Positions 1 to 10,925 of a stretch of 64,000 bases of DNA are shown one piece after another. Position numbers and translations under genes: made by a program. Origin of the DNA: Dipteris shenzhenensis (taxonomy: Eukaryota > Polypodiophyta > Polypodiopsida > Gleicheniales). Within the stretch, counting starts at the first letter, position 1. The number at the start of each line of letters is the position of its first letter. The stretch is taken from assembly GCA_047967505.1 (NCBI GenBank), contig CM106538.1. One strand, 5' to 3'. The notes beneath the pieces were generated by a model, which saw nothing but the letters and a program-made list of their open reading frames with translations, did not search any database and was not told the origin of the DNA.

Positions 1-463
1 TTTGTGATGCATTCTCAATGGCTTCTTCAATTGGTGTTGACATTGATGATATTGTTTCTGACATTTTTCCACTTTCCAATCCAGTTAAATCCACTACCTC
101 ATTATTTGTTAATGATGTGCTACCTGATGAATTTTCAATTCCAATTGCATTGCCTTGATTACAGTTTTGTGATCCTGTGTTCCCTGCTTCCAAGACTTGA
201 AAACTCAAATCCCTATTAAAACTATCATCGTTAAGCAGTGATCTAGAACATTGATTTCTAGCATGATGCATTGTGCCCAAAGCATGTTCAGGAGTCCCAT
301 AAATTGCTTCATGATTCATGGATGATGAACTTGAGAGTAAATTCTCTGGTGTACTTGATGTTGTAAACATGTTTATATTAGTGCCCAATGATGTAGAAGG
401 TAATAAGAAAGATGTCATTTTTGTATTTTTCTCCAAAGCTTGAACTTTCTTCTTTCTTCCCAT
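1..463 (-). CDS. N-terminal coding fragment, unknown protein, open at left window edge
   Basis: Read on the minus strand from an ATG at 463, about 154 codons stay open without a stop to the window edge. The protein starts MGRKKKVQALEKNTKMTSFL and continues as a Ser/Thr/Asn-rich, low-hydrophobicity stretch with no predicted membrane segment. The basic start (GRKKK) followed by a short hydrophobic TSFLLP patch recalls N-termini of plant transposase-related or nuclear proteins, but I recognise no family. A CAG that could be a 3' splice site lies about 10 bases upstream of the ATG (473-475). It lies downstream, on the same strand, of the kinase remnant at 0.9-1.9 kb, so the two could once have been one locus. 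Long open frame and balanced composition suggest real coding origin; function unknown. Confidence 0.5.
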   Translation of the reverse strand, partial: MGRKKKVQALEKNTKMTSFLLPSTSLGTNINMFTTSSTPENLLSSSSSMNHEAIYGTPEHALGTMHHARNQCSRSLLNDDSFNRDLSFQVLEAGNTGSQNCNQGNAIGIENSSGSTSLTNNEVVDLTGLESGKMSETISSMSTPIEEAIENASQ

Positions 464-720
464 GATAAGTACCTGTTTAAAAAATTATGTCTTTATTAGT
501 TGAGCATAAAATAGACCATAATTTCTTTTCTCTAAACACATGCTGAAAAAATAGCATGATAATTCTTATCCTTATAAAATTATGTGCACTTCAAGTGTGT
601 TGCAAATCAATTATAAAACATCTTCTAAGAGAAGAAATACTTTAATTTATTTTCATACAAATCTACTATATGAATACAAAATGAATACAAGTCCACCACA
701 TGAATACAACAACAAGGTAT

Positions 721-886
721 TGCTAGCTTCAAAGCAACATTCATCTCATCAAGGGCCGCATTGCTAGACTTGTATTACATCCAAAGCAACATTCAAAGGT
801 AGACTGAGTATATTTTCTATGTTGCTAGCTTCAAAGCAACATTCATCTCATCAAGGGGCCGCATTGCTAGACTCGCATTACATCCA
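721..886. repeat. Two-copy direct repeat, about 63 bp, spaced 102 bp
   Basis: The segment beginning TGCTAGCTTCAAAGCAACAT (721-783) recurs at 823-886 with a few substitutions and a one-base insertion. It lies just downstream (minus-strand sense) of the kinase remnant and has no coding potential. Confidence 0.8.
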
Positions 887-901
887 AATGTTGATAGGAT
901 A

Positions 902-1875
902 CTATAGGTATTCCATAAGTGCTATTCTCTCAATAGAATTCTCAGTCATCATCTTTTCAAGGGCATGTTTTTTAATACACTTTAATAGTGCACTATCAGG
1001 CATGTGGCGAGACTGTTCAAAATACCCAACTGCATCTTCCCAAAACTGTATAATCTCTATAATTATCCATCCTAATGCATATATGTCTGGCTGAGGGCTA
1101 TACACACCTCTCCTCAAAAAACATTGAAGCTCAGGTGCAAACCACTTCTTTCGTGCACGCTCTTGCTCTTTCTTATGCTTCCTTTGTGTAAATTGTTGGT
1201 CAGTCTCTAGAGATGTCTTCTTCATATCCTTAAAAGCTTTTCTAGTCTCTGAAGAAACTTGTGCCATCCCCCAATGCCAACTCTACATGCACCATTTGCT
1301 ATGAAATCTAACAGAATGTTACCAGGATGTAAGTCTGTATGAATCCACTGACCCTTATGTAACCTTGTTAATCTAGCAATGAGTGCATGCTTGCCTTCAT
1401 TTCTTTGCCTCTTTTTAGGACTATGTCAACATAGCGCCTAAACCTACCTTGCTCATATGGTAAAGTTCTCATGAAGTGCATCAAGCTACCACCGTTAAAA
1501 TATGGTGTGATAGTCCACAAGGGCTCTTTTGGAGTTGCTGCAATAACACGAACAAGAATAGGATCCCAAATTTGCATTTGTCCCTCCTTCCTTGCCTCTC
1601 GTGTATGATCCCCTATGTTACCCTTATATTGCTTTCCAGCATAGCATATATGCTGTAATAACCATGGAGCACCTGTGAGTTGTACTTTGTAGACAAATCC
1701 ATATGTGCCAGAACCTATCTTTTCACCAACTTGGATCTCATTTTCAGTTATGCACATCATGAAGGACACATTGCTTATATGACTTGCCCTGATCTATAGC
1801 TTTTGAGAATCACTACCTTGCACTTCTCGCATTTTTCCATTCAAAATCCTTGCACTTTCTTCTCCTTTTGCTACT
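902..1875 (-). pseudogene. Protein kinase pseudogene (Ser/Thr/Tyr kinase fold, frameshifted)
   Basis: The kinase domain reads on the minus strand in three frames. The N-lobe (about 1769-1368) has the glycine-rich loop IGSGTYGFVYKV and an AGK that may hold the ATP-binding lysine. After a frameshift near 1375 the catalytic loop HTDLHPGNILLD is seen around 1350-1310, with HTD in place of the usual HRD. A second frameshift near 1267 falls where the DFG loop should be and DFG itself is not readable. The C-lobe (1267-902) has an APE motif (WFAPEL) and YSPQPDIYALGWIIIEI, matching subdomains VIII-IX. Coding-like sequence continues upstream to about 1875 but contains a TAG near 1797. Two frameshifts, a stop and the lost DFG argue for a dead gene; unseen introns could explain part of this. 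The subfamily cannot be named by eye. Confidence 0.8.
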
Positions 1876-1879
1876 TCAC

Positions 1880-2995
1880 AACATAAACTTAAAAAAATAA
1901 ATAAGCATATATTTTTTCAGGTTGTCAGCTAGAACTAAGGAACTTGGTCCTAGGTCGTGGTGCCTCTTAGCCCCCTGCCTTGTGAGGGCAGGAACCAGAC
2001 ACCACTTCCTAAACCAAGCCCTTCTTTCATGTTTGAAATCATAATACTACACTACATAAAGCATGCCAAACCAATTTCAACTTACTCTATACAATGCACC
2101 AATAAATACATTAAAAAAGAAAGAGCACATCACAGACAATGATGCATATGCATATTCACAACAGAAACTTTTAAAAAATAAATAAGCATACATTTCTTCA
2201 GCTTGTCAACTAGATCTAAGAAACTTGGTCCTAGGTCGTGGTGCCTCTTAGCCCCCTACCTTGTGAGCACAGGAACCAGACACCACTTCCTGAACCAAGC
2301 CCTTCTTTCATGTTTGAAATCATAATACTACACTACATAAAGCATGCCAAACCAATTTCAACTTACTCTATACAATGCACCAATAAATACATTAAAAAAG
2401 AAAGAGCACATCACAGACAATGATGCATATGCATATTCACAATAGAAACTTTTAAAAAATAAATAAGCATACATTTCTTCAGCTTGTCAACTAGATCTAA
2501 GAAATTTGGTCCTAAGTCGTGGTGCCTCTTAGCCCCTTGCCTTGTGAGCGCAGGAACCAGACACCACTTCCCCAACCAGGCCCTTCTTTTATGTTTGAAA
2601 TCATAATACAACACTACATAAAGCATGCCAAACCAATTTCAACTTACTCTATACAATGCACCAATAAATACATTAACAAAGAAAGAGCACATCACAGACA
2701 ATGATGCATATGCATATTGACAATAGAAGCTTTTACAAAATAAATAAGCATACATTTCTTCAGCTTGTCAACTTGATCGTTGTGGTACCTCTTAGCCCCC
2801 TGCCTTGTGAGCATAGGAACTAGACACCACTTCCCGAACCAAGCCCTTCTTTTACAAAATACATTAAAAAAGAAAGAGCACATCACAGACAATGATGCAT
2901 ATGCATATTCACAACAGAAACTTTTACAAAATAAATAAGCATACATTTCTTCAGCTTGTCAACTAGATCTAAGAAACTTGGTCCTAGCTCGTGGT
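1880..2995. repeat. Tandem array, 281-bp unit, about four copies
   Basis: The landmark GTGCCTCTTAGCCCC recurs at about 1959, 2240 and 2521, a constant 281-bp step. A fourth unit (about 2740-2945) carries an internal deletion and a fifth begins at about 2942 and stops near 2995. Units are more than 90 percent alike by eye, so expansion was fairly recent. Each unit carries the same 61-codon plus-strand open frame, which is a by-product of the repeat rather than a gene. Confidence 0.93.
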
Positions 2996-3237
2996 GCAAG
3001 AGATTGAAATTAAGAGGTTGACATCAAGAGATAAAATCTTTAAGGGATAAAGCATATACAACAACAAGTAGTCATTAAAATATAGGATATAATTAATTAA
3101 ATTATCTTTCTAGAATTAGCTAGAGGAACCAAAAGAATGTAGTTAAAAAAGAAATGAACCATAATAAAAGTGACATCAAATAACCACTAGAGCCAAAAAA
3201 ATTACAATCAGGAGGTAAAGGGTAACTAGGGAAACAA

Positions 3238-3345
3238 AAGATCTAATATATATATATATATAAATATATATGTATATATATACATATATATATATGTATA
3301 TGTATTTATATATATATATATATGAATATATATATATATATATAT
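3238..3345. repeat. AT-dinucleotide microsatellite, imperfect
   Basis: About 105 bases of interrupted (TA)n with G interruptions (TATATGTATA). It is self-complementary and can form cruciforms. Confidence 0.9.
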
Positions 3346-4920
3346 AGAAAGCATAGTGAAAAAGGTACTAGACAAACAATAATAGTTAGAATAGAAAACG
3401 AGAGGATACCAAGGTATTACAAAATTAATAGACTAAGCGAGCGAGAAGGAGCAAAAAAAACAAAGGTAATTCAATTGTATGGTTGACTAGATTTTACACA
3501 AAGGAAAAGCAAAAAGTAAAGCACGCATGTTGCACCATGTAGTCAATGCAACCACGGTGACCTCGACCAGATGCACTAGCCACAGCGACCTCCCATCAAA
3601 ATTGAGAACATAAGCAGAGGGAAAACAAAAGGCAAGGTTGACCATGAGCTGCAGCCGCTTAGAGATCCACAGCGCCATCAAGACTAGAGTACGGTTTATG
3701 AAGTGTACTCAACGATGAAGGAAGTGTAGGAGGTGTGAGTGGAGAGGTCAAAAGGGAGCACACGTACAGTAGATCAACCAGCTAGCTACTCATGAAGGCA
3801 CTAACAAAGAGAGGATGGGGATGACATGCTAACAACAAATGAGAAGGGTTGTGCAGGCAGACGGTCAAGAGCAAAAAGAGTAGAGGTGTGGCTAGTCTAA
3901 AAGCCCATCCGATTTAAAGAGAAGAGGTAGCCAAAAAGGGAAGTGTAAGCGATGGGAGGCGAGGGCATGGAGTGAGAATTGATGGCCTATTTAGACTAAT
4001 ATTTGTACCGCCATGCAATGCAAAAGAGGTTGTGCATGAGTCCGTATCAATCGAGCGCCACCCGCGATGTGCAATAGACCATAAGGAGTAGAAAGGCAAC
4101 CATTGCCATAGGATAACACAAAGGTGTGTGTAATGCAAGGGAGCACAAGGTAACAAGGCACGCTATCAAAGGCAGCTAGCAAGCGAGGTAAGTACGTAAG
4201 AACGTTACCCAAAAAGATTGCAAATCAAGCGAAACGGACAAAGCACCTGACTATGAAGCGATGAAGTTTGAAGGTAGATCCAAGAGAACGAGGAGCAGCA
4301 AATGGACTCAGGTTGAAGAAGTTGAATAGTGGGAAAGGTCGAGCAATCGGAAAGCTAGGAGTACGAGAAGGAAGGAGCAATCAAAGTTCTACGAAAGGAA
4401 GTTAAGAGCTTGAGTGAGAGAGGGGGCAAGAGGGAAGTAGGCAATGAAGAAGTAGAGATGAAGGAAGGCAAAAGGAGCAGTCTAAGAACACTAGTGAAGA
4501 TAAGAAGTGGAGTAATAACACACCAAGAACAGTGGCAGTGGAGAGAACGTGATAGGTGGCAAGCAGTGGAGCAAATAGTTAGGTGGATATAGGGTTAGAT
4601 AAAAGGGGTTAGGTAAGTACAAGGTTAGTTAATAAAAGGGGTTAGATAAAAGGGGTTCGGGAACTAGGCACGCCCATTAGCAAAATTACAAGAAAAATAA
4701 ATTGTGTACAATTGTAGCTTGTCTCACATTAGAATAAAATTATAACCATTAACTTAATTTAGAAAATCCACAAAAAAGGTTCCGAGGACAATGATTATGT
4801 AAAGAAACCACAAGATTAAGAAGAACAAAATAGAACTAGTGTAGTGGAAGACTCTATAGATCGATGACAACAAATAAGAAGAAATGAACTAAACTAAAAT
4901 GCCACATCCAAATACTTAAA
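3346..4920. other. Stretch without recognisable gene; small minisatellite near 4.6 kb
   Basis: A-rich, G-rich plus strand with only short open frames and no family motif on either strand. GGGGTTAG-like units (GGTTAGATAAAAGGGGTTAG) are repeated at about 4583-4662. Nothing else is supportable here. Confidence 0.5.
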
Positions 4921-4964
4921 TGTATGTATCAATGTATAGGGGAACATACTCTCTTTCTATTTTT

Positions 4965-4987
4965 ACACACACACACACACACACACA
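4965..4987. repeat. (AC)n microsatellite
   Basis: Uninterrupted alternating A and C, about 11 units. Confidence 0.95.
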
Positions 4988-5247
4988 TTCAATTTACAAG
5001 AGTCTTACACATTTCTTTTTCGATTGGGAATTAGTGACATCAATTTTGTCTAAAGGCATTATTGGCATAGTGTTTCTTATGTGTATAGGCATTATTCTCA
5101 TGTATTTTTTATGGTTTTGGACAAATAAATATTCTCTTAGGTTTATGAGCATTCTTATATTTATGGAAAATTAAAGTATCCTTACTTTCACATATAGTGC
5201 ACACACACCCAACCTTAATTACCCCTCACTAAATATTATACCCCTCA

Positions 5248-5250
<3 letters not shown>

Positions 5251-5292
<42 letters not shown>
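5251..5292. repeat. (CA)n microsatellite
   Basis: About 21 uninterrupted CA units, preceded by two copies of CCCCTCACTA. Confidence 0.95.
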
Positions 5293-5294
<2 letters not shown>

Positions 5295-6008
5295 TTTTTG
5301 TCTTAATTAGTCAATTTTGATCCTTATTAGAATATTTTGTTATATTTATTAGCATAATTATCCCCCCATTTAAAAATAAAACCTCACCCACACACACTCT
5401 TACTCAAAACATAGTCCCTTAAGTATATTGACCCCCTTCCTAGAACAAATTCTTTTTAGTGGATAACGTTGACTGCTCCCTTAACCACACCTTTCTCCTT
5501 TAATACCCCCCTAAGCCCTTATGTCCCTTTACAAAACTCACCTAGACCTTCCCCTATTACCCTTATTACCACTGCCCCATGTTCCCTAGTGTATTGTACT
5601 GCCAATTCTTGCCTAATTGCCTACTATTTTCCTTTATATAGCTGACCTCCAGCTATAGTCTTATCATCTCTTTATCTCACTTCTTTCCATCACCTTCACT
5701 GCCCCCTTTCCCTTTGCGTTGCACCTTCTTAACTTTAGCATCTTTCTCCCTTGTAGTCTATCTCCCTTTTGTGCTTCTTTCCACTACCCTCGACCTCTTA
5801 CTCACTCACAATTAATTCCATTTGATCTCATTTTTTCCTTACAAAAGATTGTGAGATTGGATAGATGGCTTAAGTGTACTAAATGTATGAGAATGCTTGA
5901 GGGGTAGATTTATATTTAAAGCCTCTATTGACTGGCAAGTTCTTTGCATTGTGATAAATTTCTAAGTATATAAATGTATAGAAGTACATGATGAAATTAA
6001 AGTTAGAT

Positions 6009-6010
<2 letters not shown>
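5293..6010. other. Gene-free pyrimidine-rich stretch
   Basis: T/C-rich plus strand (CCCTT, TTTCC runs). The only open frames are short and featureless; no gene, repeat unit or regulatory site can be supported. Confidence 0.4.

Positions 6011-6011
<1 letters not shown>

Positions 6012-6041
<30 letters not shown>
6012..6041. repeat. (CA)n microsatellite
   Basis: About 15 CA units. It is the third such tract within 1.1 kb. Confidence 0.95.
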
Positions 6042-6042
<1 letters not shown>

Positions 6043-6715
6043 CTAAATACATGACTGCATATTCACTACTCTAGCTCTATTCATTAATTTAGTTGAATTT
6101 TTACCTACTTTTCATGATCATAAATTGTGACTAAAGAAATACATAAAATATCTGACAAGACACCTTCTACCAAGCCATTATAGAAAATTTCATTCTTAAT
6201 TTTTTTGTCATTTTAATCATTTGATTCTTCTTGCTAAGAATCTACTTGTTGTTTCTGTTTACCTATGTATGTAGTGTCCTTCCATGTTCTTGTTGAAGAT
6301 AGAAGCATGAAGAGATATATCCCTACTATATGACTTGATGAGGGGTAGACATATTGCTGATGATGGGCCTACCATAGGCTTAAGTTAGCCAAATGTACGT
6401 TGGATATAAGGGCATATGTCTTCTTGATTGCATAAGTCTTCTTTTGGTGCTTAATTCTATAGATCTAGCCAAAATTTTAAATTGTATATATAATATGTTG
6501 GTGAAAGTTTCCAAATATATTTATTTATGATATAAAACTTTGGCAAATTTTCATGGACTTTATTTATAATTTTATAATCTTAAAGGCTAAACCTAGCTCT
6601 TTTTTTAATTTTAGTTTCAAATTGTGGCGAATATACTAAGCTTTTATTTTTATAAAAGCATATAAACTTTCACAAGCCATATAAAACTTTTGCTTATTAA
6701 TGAAACTAATGCAAA

Positions 6716-7404
6716 AAAATCATCCTTGGCCGACCCATAGCTATATCCAAGCTAATGGCCAAATTCCTTGGAGAAGGAGACTCGATCTCCCATGTGGAGC
6801 GATTTGAGCAAATTTGTGAAGCTTTTGGTGCTCCCGGGGACCTAAAAAATGCCAATGCATTTGGTCTTGGCTTGGATGGCAAAGCAGACCAATGGTATAG
6901 GGCTCTCACCCCACAAGAGAAAGTCAACTGGGAAACATTGAGAAAGGCCTTCATTGTGGGGTTCGCCCCCATCGGCCATAAATGGAGCCCAATTAATAAA
7001 TTGTATGAGGTAAAGTAGAGCACGACAAGGAATCCCTTAGGGATTACATTGCTAGGATCAAGCACCTCAATGCCTACTATGAACCGTACGAGCAGATGAG
7101 TGACAAACGATTATTGCCCCACTTCTTCATCGGATTGGTAGACCCAAAGCTACACGACCACCTAATGGTGATGAATCCTACTTCCTTCAATCTATGCAGC
7201 AAAGTGGCCATATACATAAGCGACAACATGATGGACAAGGACAAGAAGAATTAGGATAAAACCCCAAATCCCTCAGAAATAGCTAAATCATTGTAGGTCT
7301 TCAAGTGTAGAAATGATCAAGAAGGAAACCAATGAGCCTAAGGGCTTGGATATGAGGGAGCTGGCCTCTAATCTAATAAATCAACTAGGCTAGTAGTGGA
7401 GGAC
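6716..7404 (+). pseudogene. Ty3/gypsy gag fragment (retrotransposon gag domain)
   Basis: The open frame at 6755-7018 carries the retrotransposon-gag core: KFLGEGDSISHVERFEQICE, then LDGKADQWYRAL and a WETLRKAF helix. After a frameshift at about 7015 the domain continues as KESLRDYIARIKHLN and DKRLLPHFFIGLVDPKLHDHL until a TAG at 7252, with faint coding character to about 7400. Gag packages element RNA into cytoplasmic particles. The order of motifs matches the family core, and in-frame sequence upstream of the ATG reaches about 6716. It ends where copia RT sequence begins at about 7408, so the two are fused by insertion or deletion. Confidence 0.85.
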
Positions 7405-7407
7405 AGG

Positions 7408-7643
7408 AACCTCCAATGAGCTATATTGGACAGCTCCTTGATCGTTTTCAGTTTGAGGATTGCAAGCCAATCTCTACTCTAGTGGACCCTAGCTTCAAAT
7501 TCTCAGCTCATGATGGGAGCCCACCATGTGATATCACTCTTTATCAGCAGGCTGTTGGACGCCTTATTTATTTATGTCACACCAGACCTGACTTGCAGTA
7601 TGCAGTATCTAAGCTCAGCAAATTCATGCACATGCCACTTTAG
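7408..7643 (+). pseudogene. Ty1/copia reverse transcriptase C-terminal fragment
   Basis: About 78 codons from the end of a copia RT domain: LLDRFQFEDCKPISTLVDPS, then YQQAVGRLIYLCHTRPDLQY and AVSKLSKFMHMP, where the family has the conserved YRxLVGxLIYL/TRPDI box. The YVDD catalytic box and all upstream domains are missing and a TAG ends the frame at 7643. It directly follows gypsy gag sequence, so this is a truncated piece of a different element. Confidence 0.88.
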
Positions 7644-7922
7644 TGTGCTCCACATCCTCCACATGAAGTGTCTCTACAGGATCTTCTTGTACCACCACCC
7701 TTCCACCACCTTGTTCCCTCCAAACTCATCTCGATCAGCACCAAGACAAAGACAGAAGGCCACTCCTTCCACCTCACCCTCTGAGCTGGACTCCTTGGAG
7801 CTACACCCTATCTATTCCTTTATTGGTTAAGCCAGAGCTCGAACTCTCTGATGTTGAAGACTCCACTTGACAACTTCCTTTTTGTGACTTCTGATGTTGT
7901 AGCGCACCTTCTTATTATTTCC
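7644..7922. other. Short stretch without recognisable feature
   Basis: Follows the copia RT fragment. Translation shows no continuing RNase H homology on either strand. Confidence 0.4.
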
Positions 7923-8420
7923 CTACAAAATCAATTCTCTAGTATCCCACTTTTGAACAGACTTCACCTTGTGTAGCCAAGGTATTCCCAAAATCAATGG
8001 ATAGGAATGTGCATTTGGCTTAGTAGGGATCACCTGAAAAGTAGTCGGCACAAAAATTTCACATACATCCACTTCTAGATTCTTCACAACTCCCAAGGTC
8101 TTAACCCTAGTGTTGTCAACCAATTTGATGCGATAAAGAGAGGTAGTACTAGAGTATTTTAGATTTGAATATACCATGGTCTTCTCACTCATGACATTAA
8201 TCAATGCACCTCCATCAATGTAAACATTAGAAATCACTTGACCATCAATGATCACATCAACCACAAGTACATCATCACCAACATCTATATCTACCTTTTG
8301 AACTACAGGAATGGCACTTTTCTTCTTTTTCTTCTTTGACACTCTTGTTCTTGCTAGCTTTCCCCATTCGAGAACTAGAAGATTGTGAAGGTGATGCTCA
8401 AGCTATTCGCACAGTCATTA
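7923..8420 (-). pseudogene. Ty3/gypsy retropepsin-like protease fragment
   Basis: The frame is open from about 8420 down to 7923; the only available start is not ATG, so this is an internal piece of a polyprotein. It contains a lysine run (SKKKKKKSAI), the active-site loop YIDGGALINVMSE (the DGGA form common in plant gypsy proteases instead of DS/TGA) and the closing motif LILGIPWLHKV, the flap-to-end order expected for an aspartic protease that cleaves Gag-Pol. Gag would precede it on the minus strand but is not seen. The gypsy linker/RT debris at 10.1-10.9 kb lies upstream on this strand, the wrong way round for one element, so two insertions or a rearrangement are implied. Confidence 0.82.
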
Positions 8421-8439
8421 TGATCATATTCGGATGATC

Positions 8440-8525
8440 ATCTGCAACATCATGCCTTATTGATGGATGTTAGTATTTTACACACATTGGTGTAGTAGCT
8501 AGCATTACTTACATTATAATCAATT
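8440..8525 (-). repeat. Partial copy of the R1 repeat (see 38.6, 39.5 and 27.5 kb)
   Basis: On the minus strand it reads GCTAGCTACTACACCAATGTGTGTAAAATACTAACATCC-like sequence (split here as GCTAGCTACTACAC and GTGTGTAAAATAC), matching the start of the R1 units embedded in the hAT locus at 38.6 and 39.5 kb. Only the first roughly 85 bases are present. Confidence 0.45.
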
Positions 8526-8530
8526 TTACT

Positions 8531-9685
8531 ACTACTTTCTAAGCTAGGAGAATTTGTTAACCTAATACCCTCAATCCTCAATATTGTTTTTTTTAATGTA
8601 GATATGCACTATGGAGTTTGAGTTCTAATAAAGGCTACAAATTAAAACGTATGTAACATAATCATATCTAATTTGTTTCATCTAATAATCTATAAAACAT
8701 AAGGATAGTAAACCTATGTGTACCACTATCTCTCCACAAATACATGACATAATTTTGCGAGTTGCTACGAGCCAAAAATTGCAAGCTCCATAACTGGCTA
8801 GACTTTGAGTGACATGCAAATGGCTGGCATAAGCAAGCCGGCAACCGGCTCAAAGTTAAATATTTCCTCATCATTCTTAAATACTAGTTTGTAGAGTTCT
8901 AGTAATATATAGTATGAATTTTAACCACATACGAGATGTTGCAGGTCAGCCTAAGTGAAACTCCATTCGACATGTGGTATAATATTATTCATCAACGAAC
9001 GAGTTGTTACAGGTCGACTTAAGCGAACCTCTAACCAGCTCATTGAATTTTTCTTTAGGTATAGTTACAAGCTATAGTTACATGCTTATAAATAAATACA
9101 TATGCTAAAAGTAAGAAAATCAAAATCATACACACAAACATTAACTATTCCAAAAGTAAATCATTTCATGCACTAATGTCTACTATTCCATTTTTCTAAA
9201 ATTTGCTAGTATATATCTACTATATTTCATGCATCTAGATTGAAATCTTAAGTTATGTAACTAAACTAAAATTCCAAGCCATGCAACTAACAAACTCTTT
9301 ACCTAGTCCTAAGAGACAAGTCTTTCCGGAGAGTCTAGAATCTTGACAAGTTACAACTTATATACTTCATGCAAAAAATGAAAATCGTCTATTTTTCCAA
9401 AGCTAATACAATGTCACATGCAACTAGCTTACTCTTCACCTAATAGTATGTAAATGCTAATTTTCCAATTAGTATCTAACTGCGAGTGGATTCCAACTAG
9501 CAAAAGTGAGCCCACCACTGGCACTAGATACTTTTTTGAACTTAGATGGACGAACAAAACTTATAAATTTCTTTGTAGCTTTGTTTATCCTCTTTCTTAT
9601 GCTTTTTGTCTTTCCCAAGACTCCACAGTATTCTAGGATTCTTGCTTTTGTGAATAATACGAGCACGGCACTAGTTTATATAACA
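8531..9685. other. AT-rich stretch without recognisable gene
   Basis: No open frame above 70 codons and no family motif. Two similar short segments containing CAGGTCAGCCTAAGTGAA and CAGGTCGACTTAAGCGAA occur near 8942 and 9010 and may be degenerate subterminal repeats. Confidence 0.4.
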
Positions 9686-9689
9686 TAAA

Positions 9690-9900
9690 CAATACTGACT
9701 GGTGTTAATTATACCACTCGGTGTAGTGAAACACTAGCTAGTGTATCCTAAACCAGCTAAACACCAGTCGGTGTTGTTAATTATAGTGCTCGATCTAGTG
9801 AAACACTAGTCGATGTATCCTAAACTGGTCGGTATTATGTAATATCGGTCCATGTTGTGTCACAATACCGACTGGAGTAGGTCATAGATAAAAATCACTA
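9690..9900. repeat. Cluster of short direct and inverted repeats, possible TIR-element end
   Basis: The motifs ACTCGGTGTAGTGAAACACTAG, GTGAAACACTAGTCG, CCAGTCGGTGTT and ACCGACTGGAG (all variants of CACCGACTGG) recur in both orientations within 200 bp, just before CACTACTGGGGTATTTT at 9897. This arrangement is typical of subterminal repeats of CACTA-type or other TIR transposons. The partner end was not found. Confidence 0.4.
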
Positions 9901-10129
9901 CTGGGGTATTTTAAAATGCCCCAAGGCTAATTTAAAACATTCAAAACATTTTAATACAACATTTTGAAACTAACGTTTTAATACCACTGCAAATCTCTGG
10001 CTTCATGAGAGTCAGCCTTGGTTTTCTTTAGTAGCAAGAAGGATGAGAAGGTGGTGGCTTTTGGATGGTGATAGAGTCAACTATCTACTAGCAAGAGCCA
10101 ATCTCACATATGGCGGTGACGTCTTTGGT

Positions 10130-10925
10130 CTATAGGTGTTTCTATAGTTTGTGATCCTTTGCCACATGTAGATTCATGTGATACCTTTGCATCTTGGAAG
10201 CCGTAACATATTTCTTTAGGTTGACATGATGCTAATGAAATTTTAGATCAAGTCACTGCATGTCTAAGTAGTCCCAAGCAAACACATTAGAAAGTTCTAC
10301 CATCAATGCCACCAGTGTAATCTGGAACTCTTCCTCCAACAAAGTGTTGATATTAGCAAGTCTTGAAAGTCTATCATCCCCCAAGAACACTATGTCAATG
10401 ATGTCTTCTTGGACATGTGTGACATGGCTAATCCTCTCTTCAAACTCTTGCTCTTGCTGGAACACATCTCACTGGTCCATATCCACAGTTATAAGATCCT
10501 CTATCTCAGCTGGTTCCAAGACAAAAGGCTTGCCACTCTCGCAAAATGTGCTTGCTGCAAGTACTTCATGGAGATGGCTTCCACATCCACCATTAACAAT
10601 GGAGCCAAATTTAGATTAGCCTTCAATAATTCTACTTCTAGACGATGCCAACTTTAGATTAGCCTTCAATAATAATTCTTCCCCATCGACATCTAGATCA
10701 TGCACCATGTCCACCCTTTCTGCTATCACAGAATGCATTGCTTTGTCCAATAAGGATACTGCCCCCATTGGGACATGAACTTTCTTCTTTACTCTTTGTA
10801 GTGACAAGGTGTTCAATTTCTAATGCTTTCTAACATGTGCTTGCCATTGCCATGGTTTTCCCAAGAGAAACTTGTACTTTCGATTGGTTGCCTCCATATT
10901 TAGGACCATGAATGAGACCTAAATG
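10130..10925 (-). pseudogene. Ty3/gypsy polyprotein remnant: protease end, linker and start of RT
   Basis: The minus strand first shows the protease end (FLLGKPWQ near 10880, equivalent to the YDVLLGRPWLH box). It then shows the linker typical of plant gypsy elements (10816-10466) and finally FAWDYLDMQ at about 10265, equivalent to the FAWSYxDMPGL box that precedes the RT domain. Debris of the RT start (HHVNLKK) follows. Several stops (near 10846, 10616, 10466 and 10253) break the frame. The RT catalytic core is absent. The polyprotein would have supplied protease and reverse transcriptase; this copy is dead. Confidence 0.75.

Noticed and set aside
4-219. Hydrophobic 71-codon plus-strand frame
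   Set aside because: Antisense to the longer minus-strand frame 463-1, which has a more natural composition.
1957-2704. Three identical-looking 61-codon ORFs as a gene family
   Set aside because: They are the same phase of the 281-bp repeat unit; no start context or conservation beyond the DNA repeat.
8440-10925. Gypsy protease and gypsy linker/RT debris as one element
   Set aside because: On the minus strand the protease piece lies downstream of the linker/RT piece, the reverse of the family order, and the linker piece already has its own protease end.
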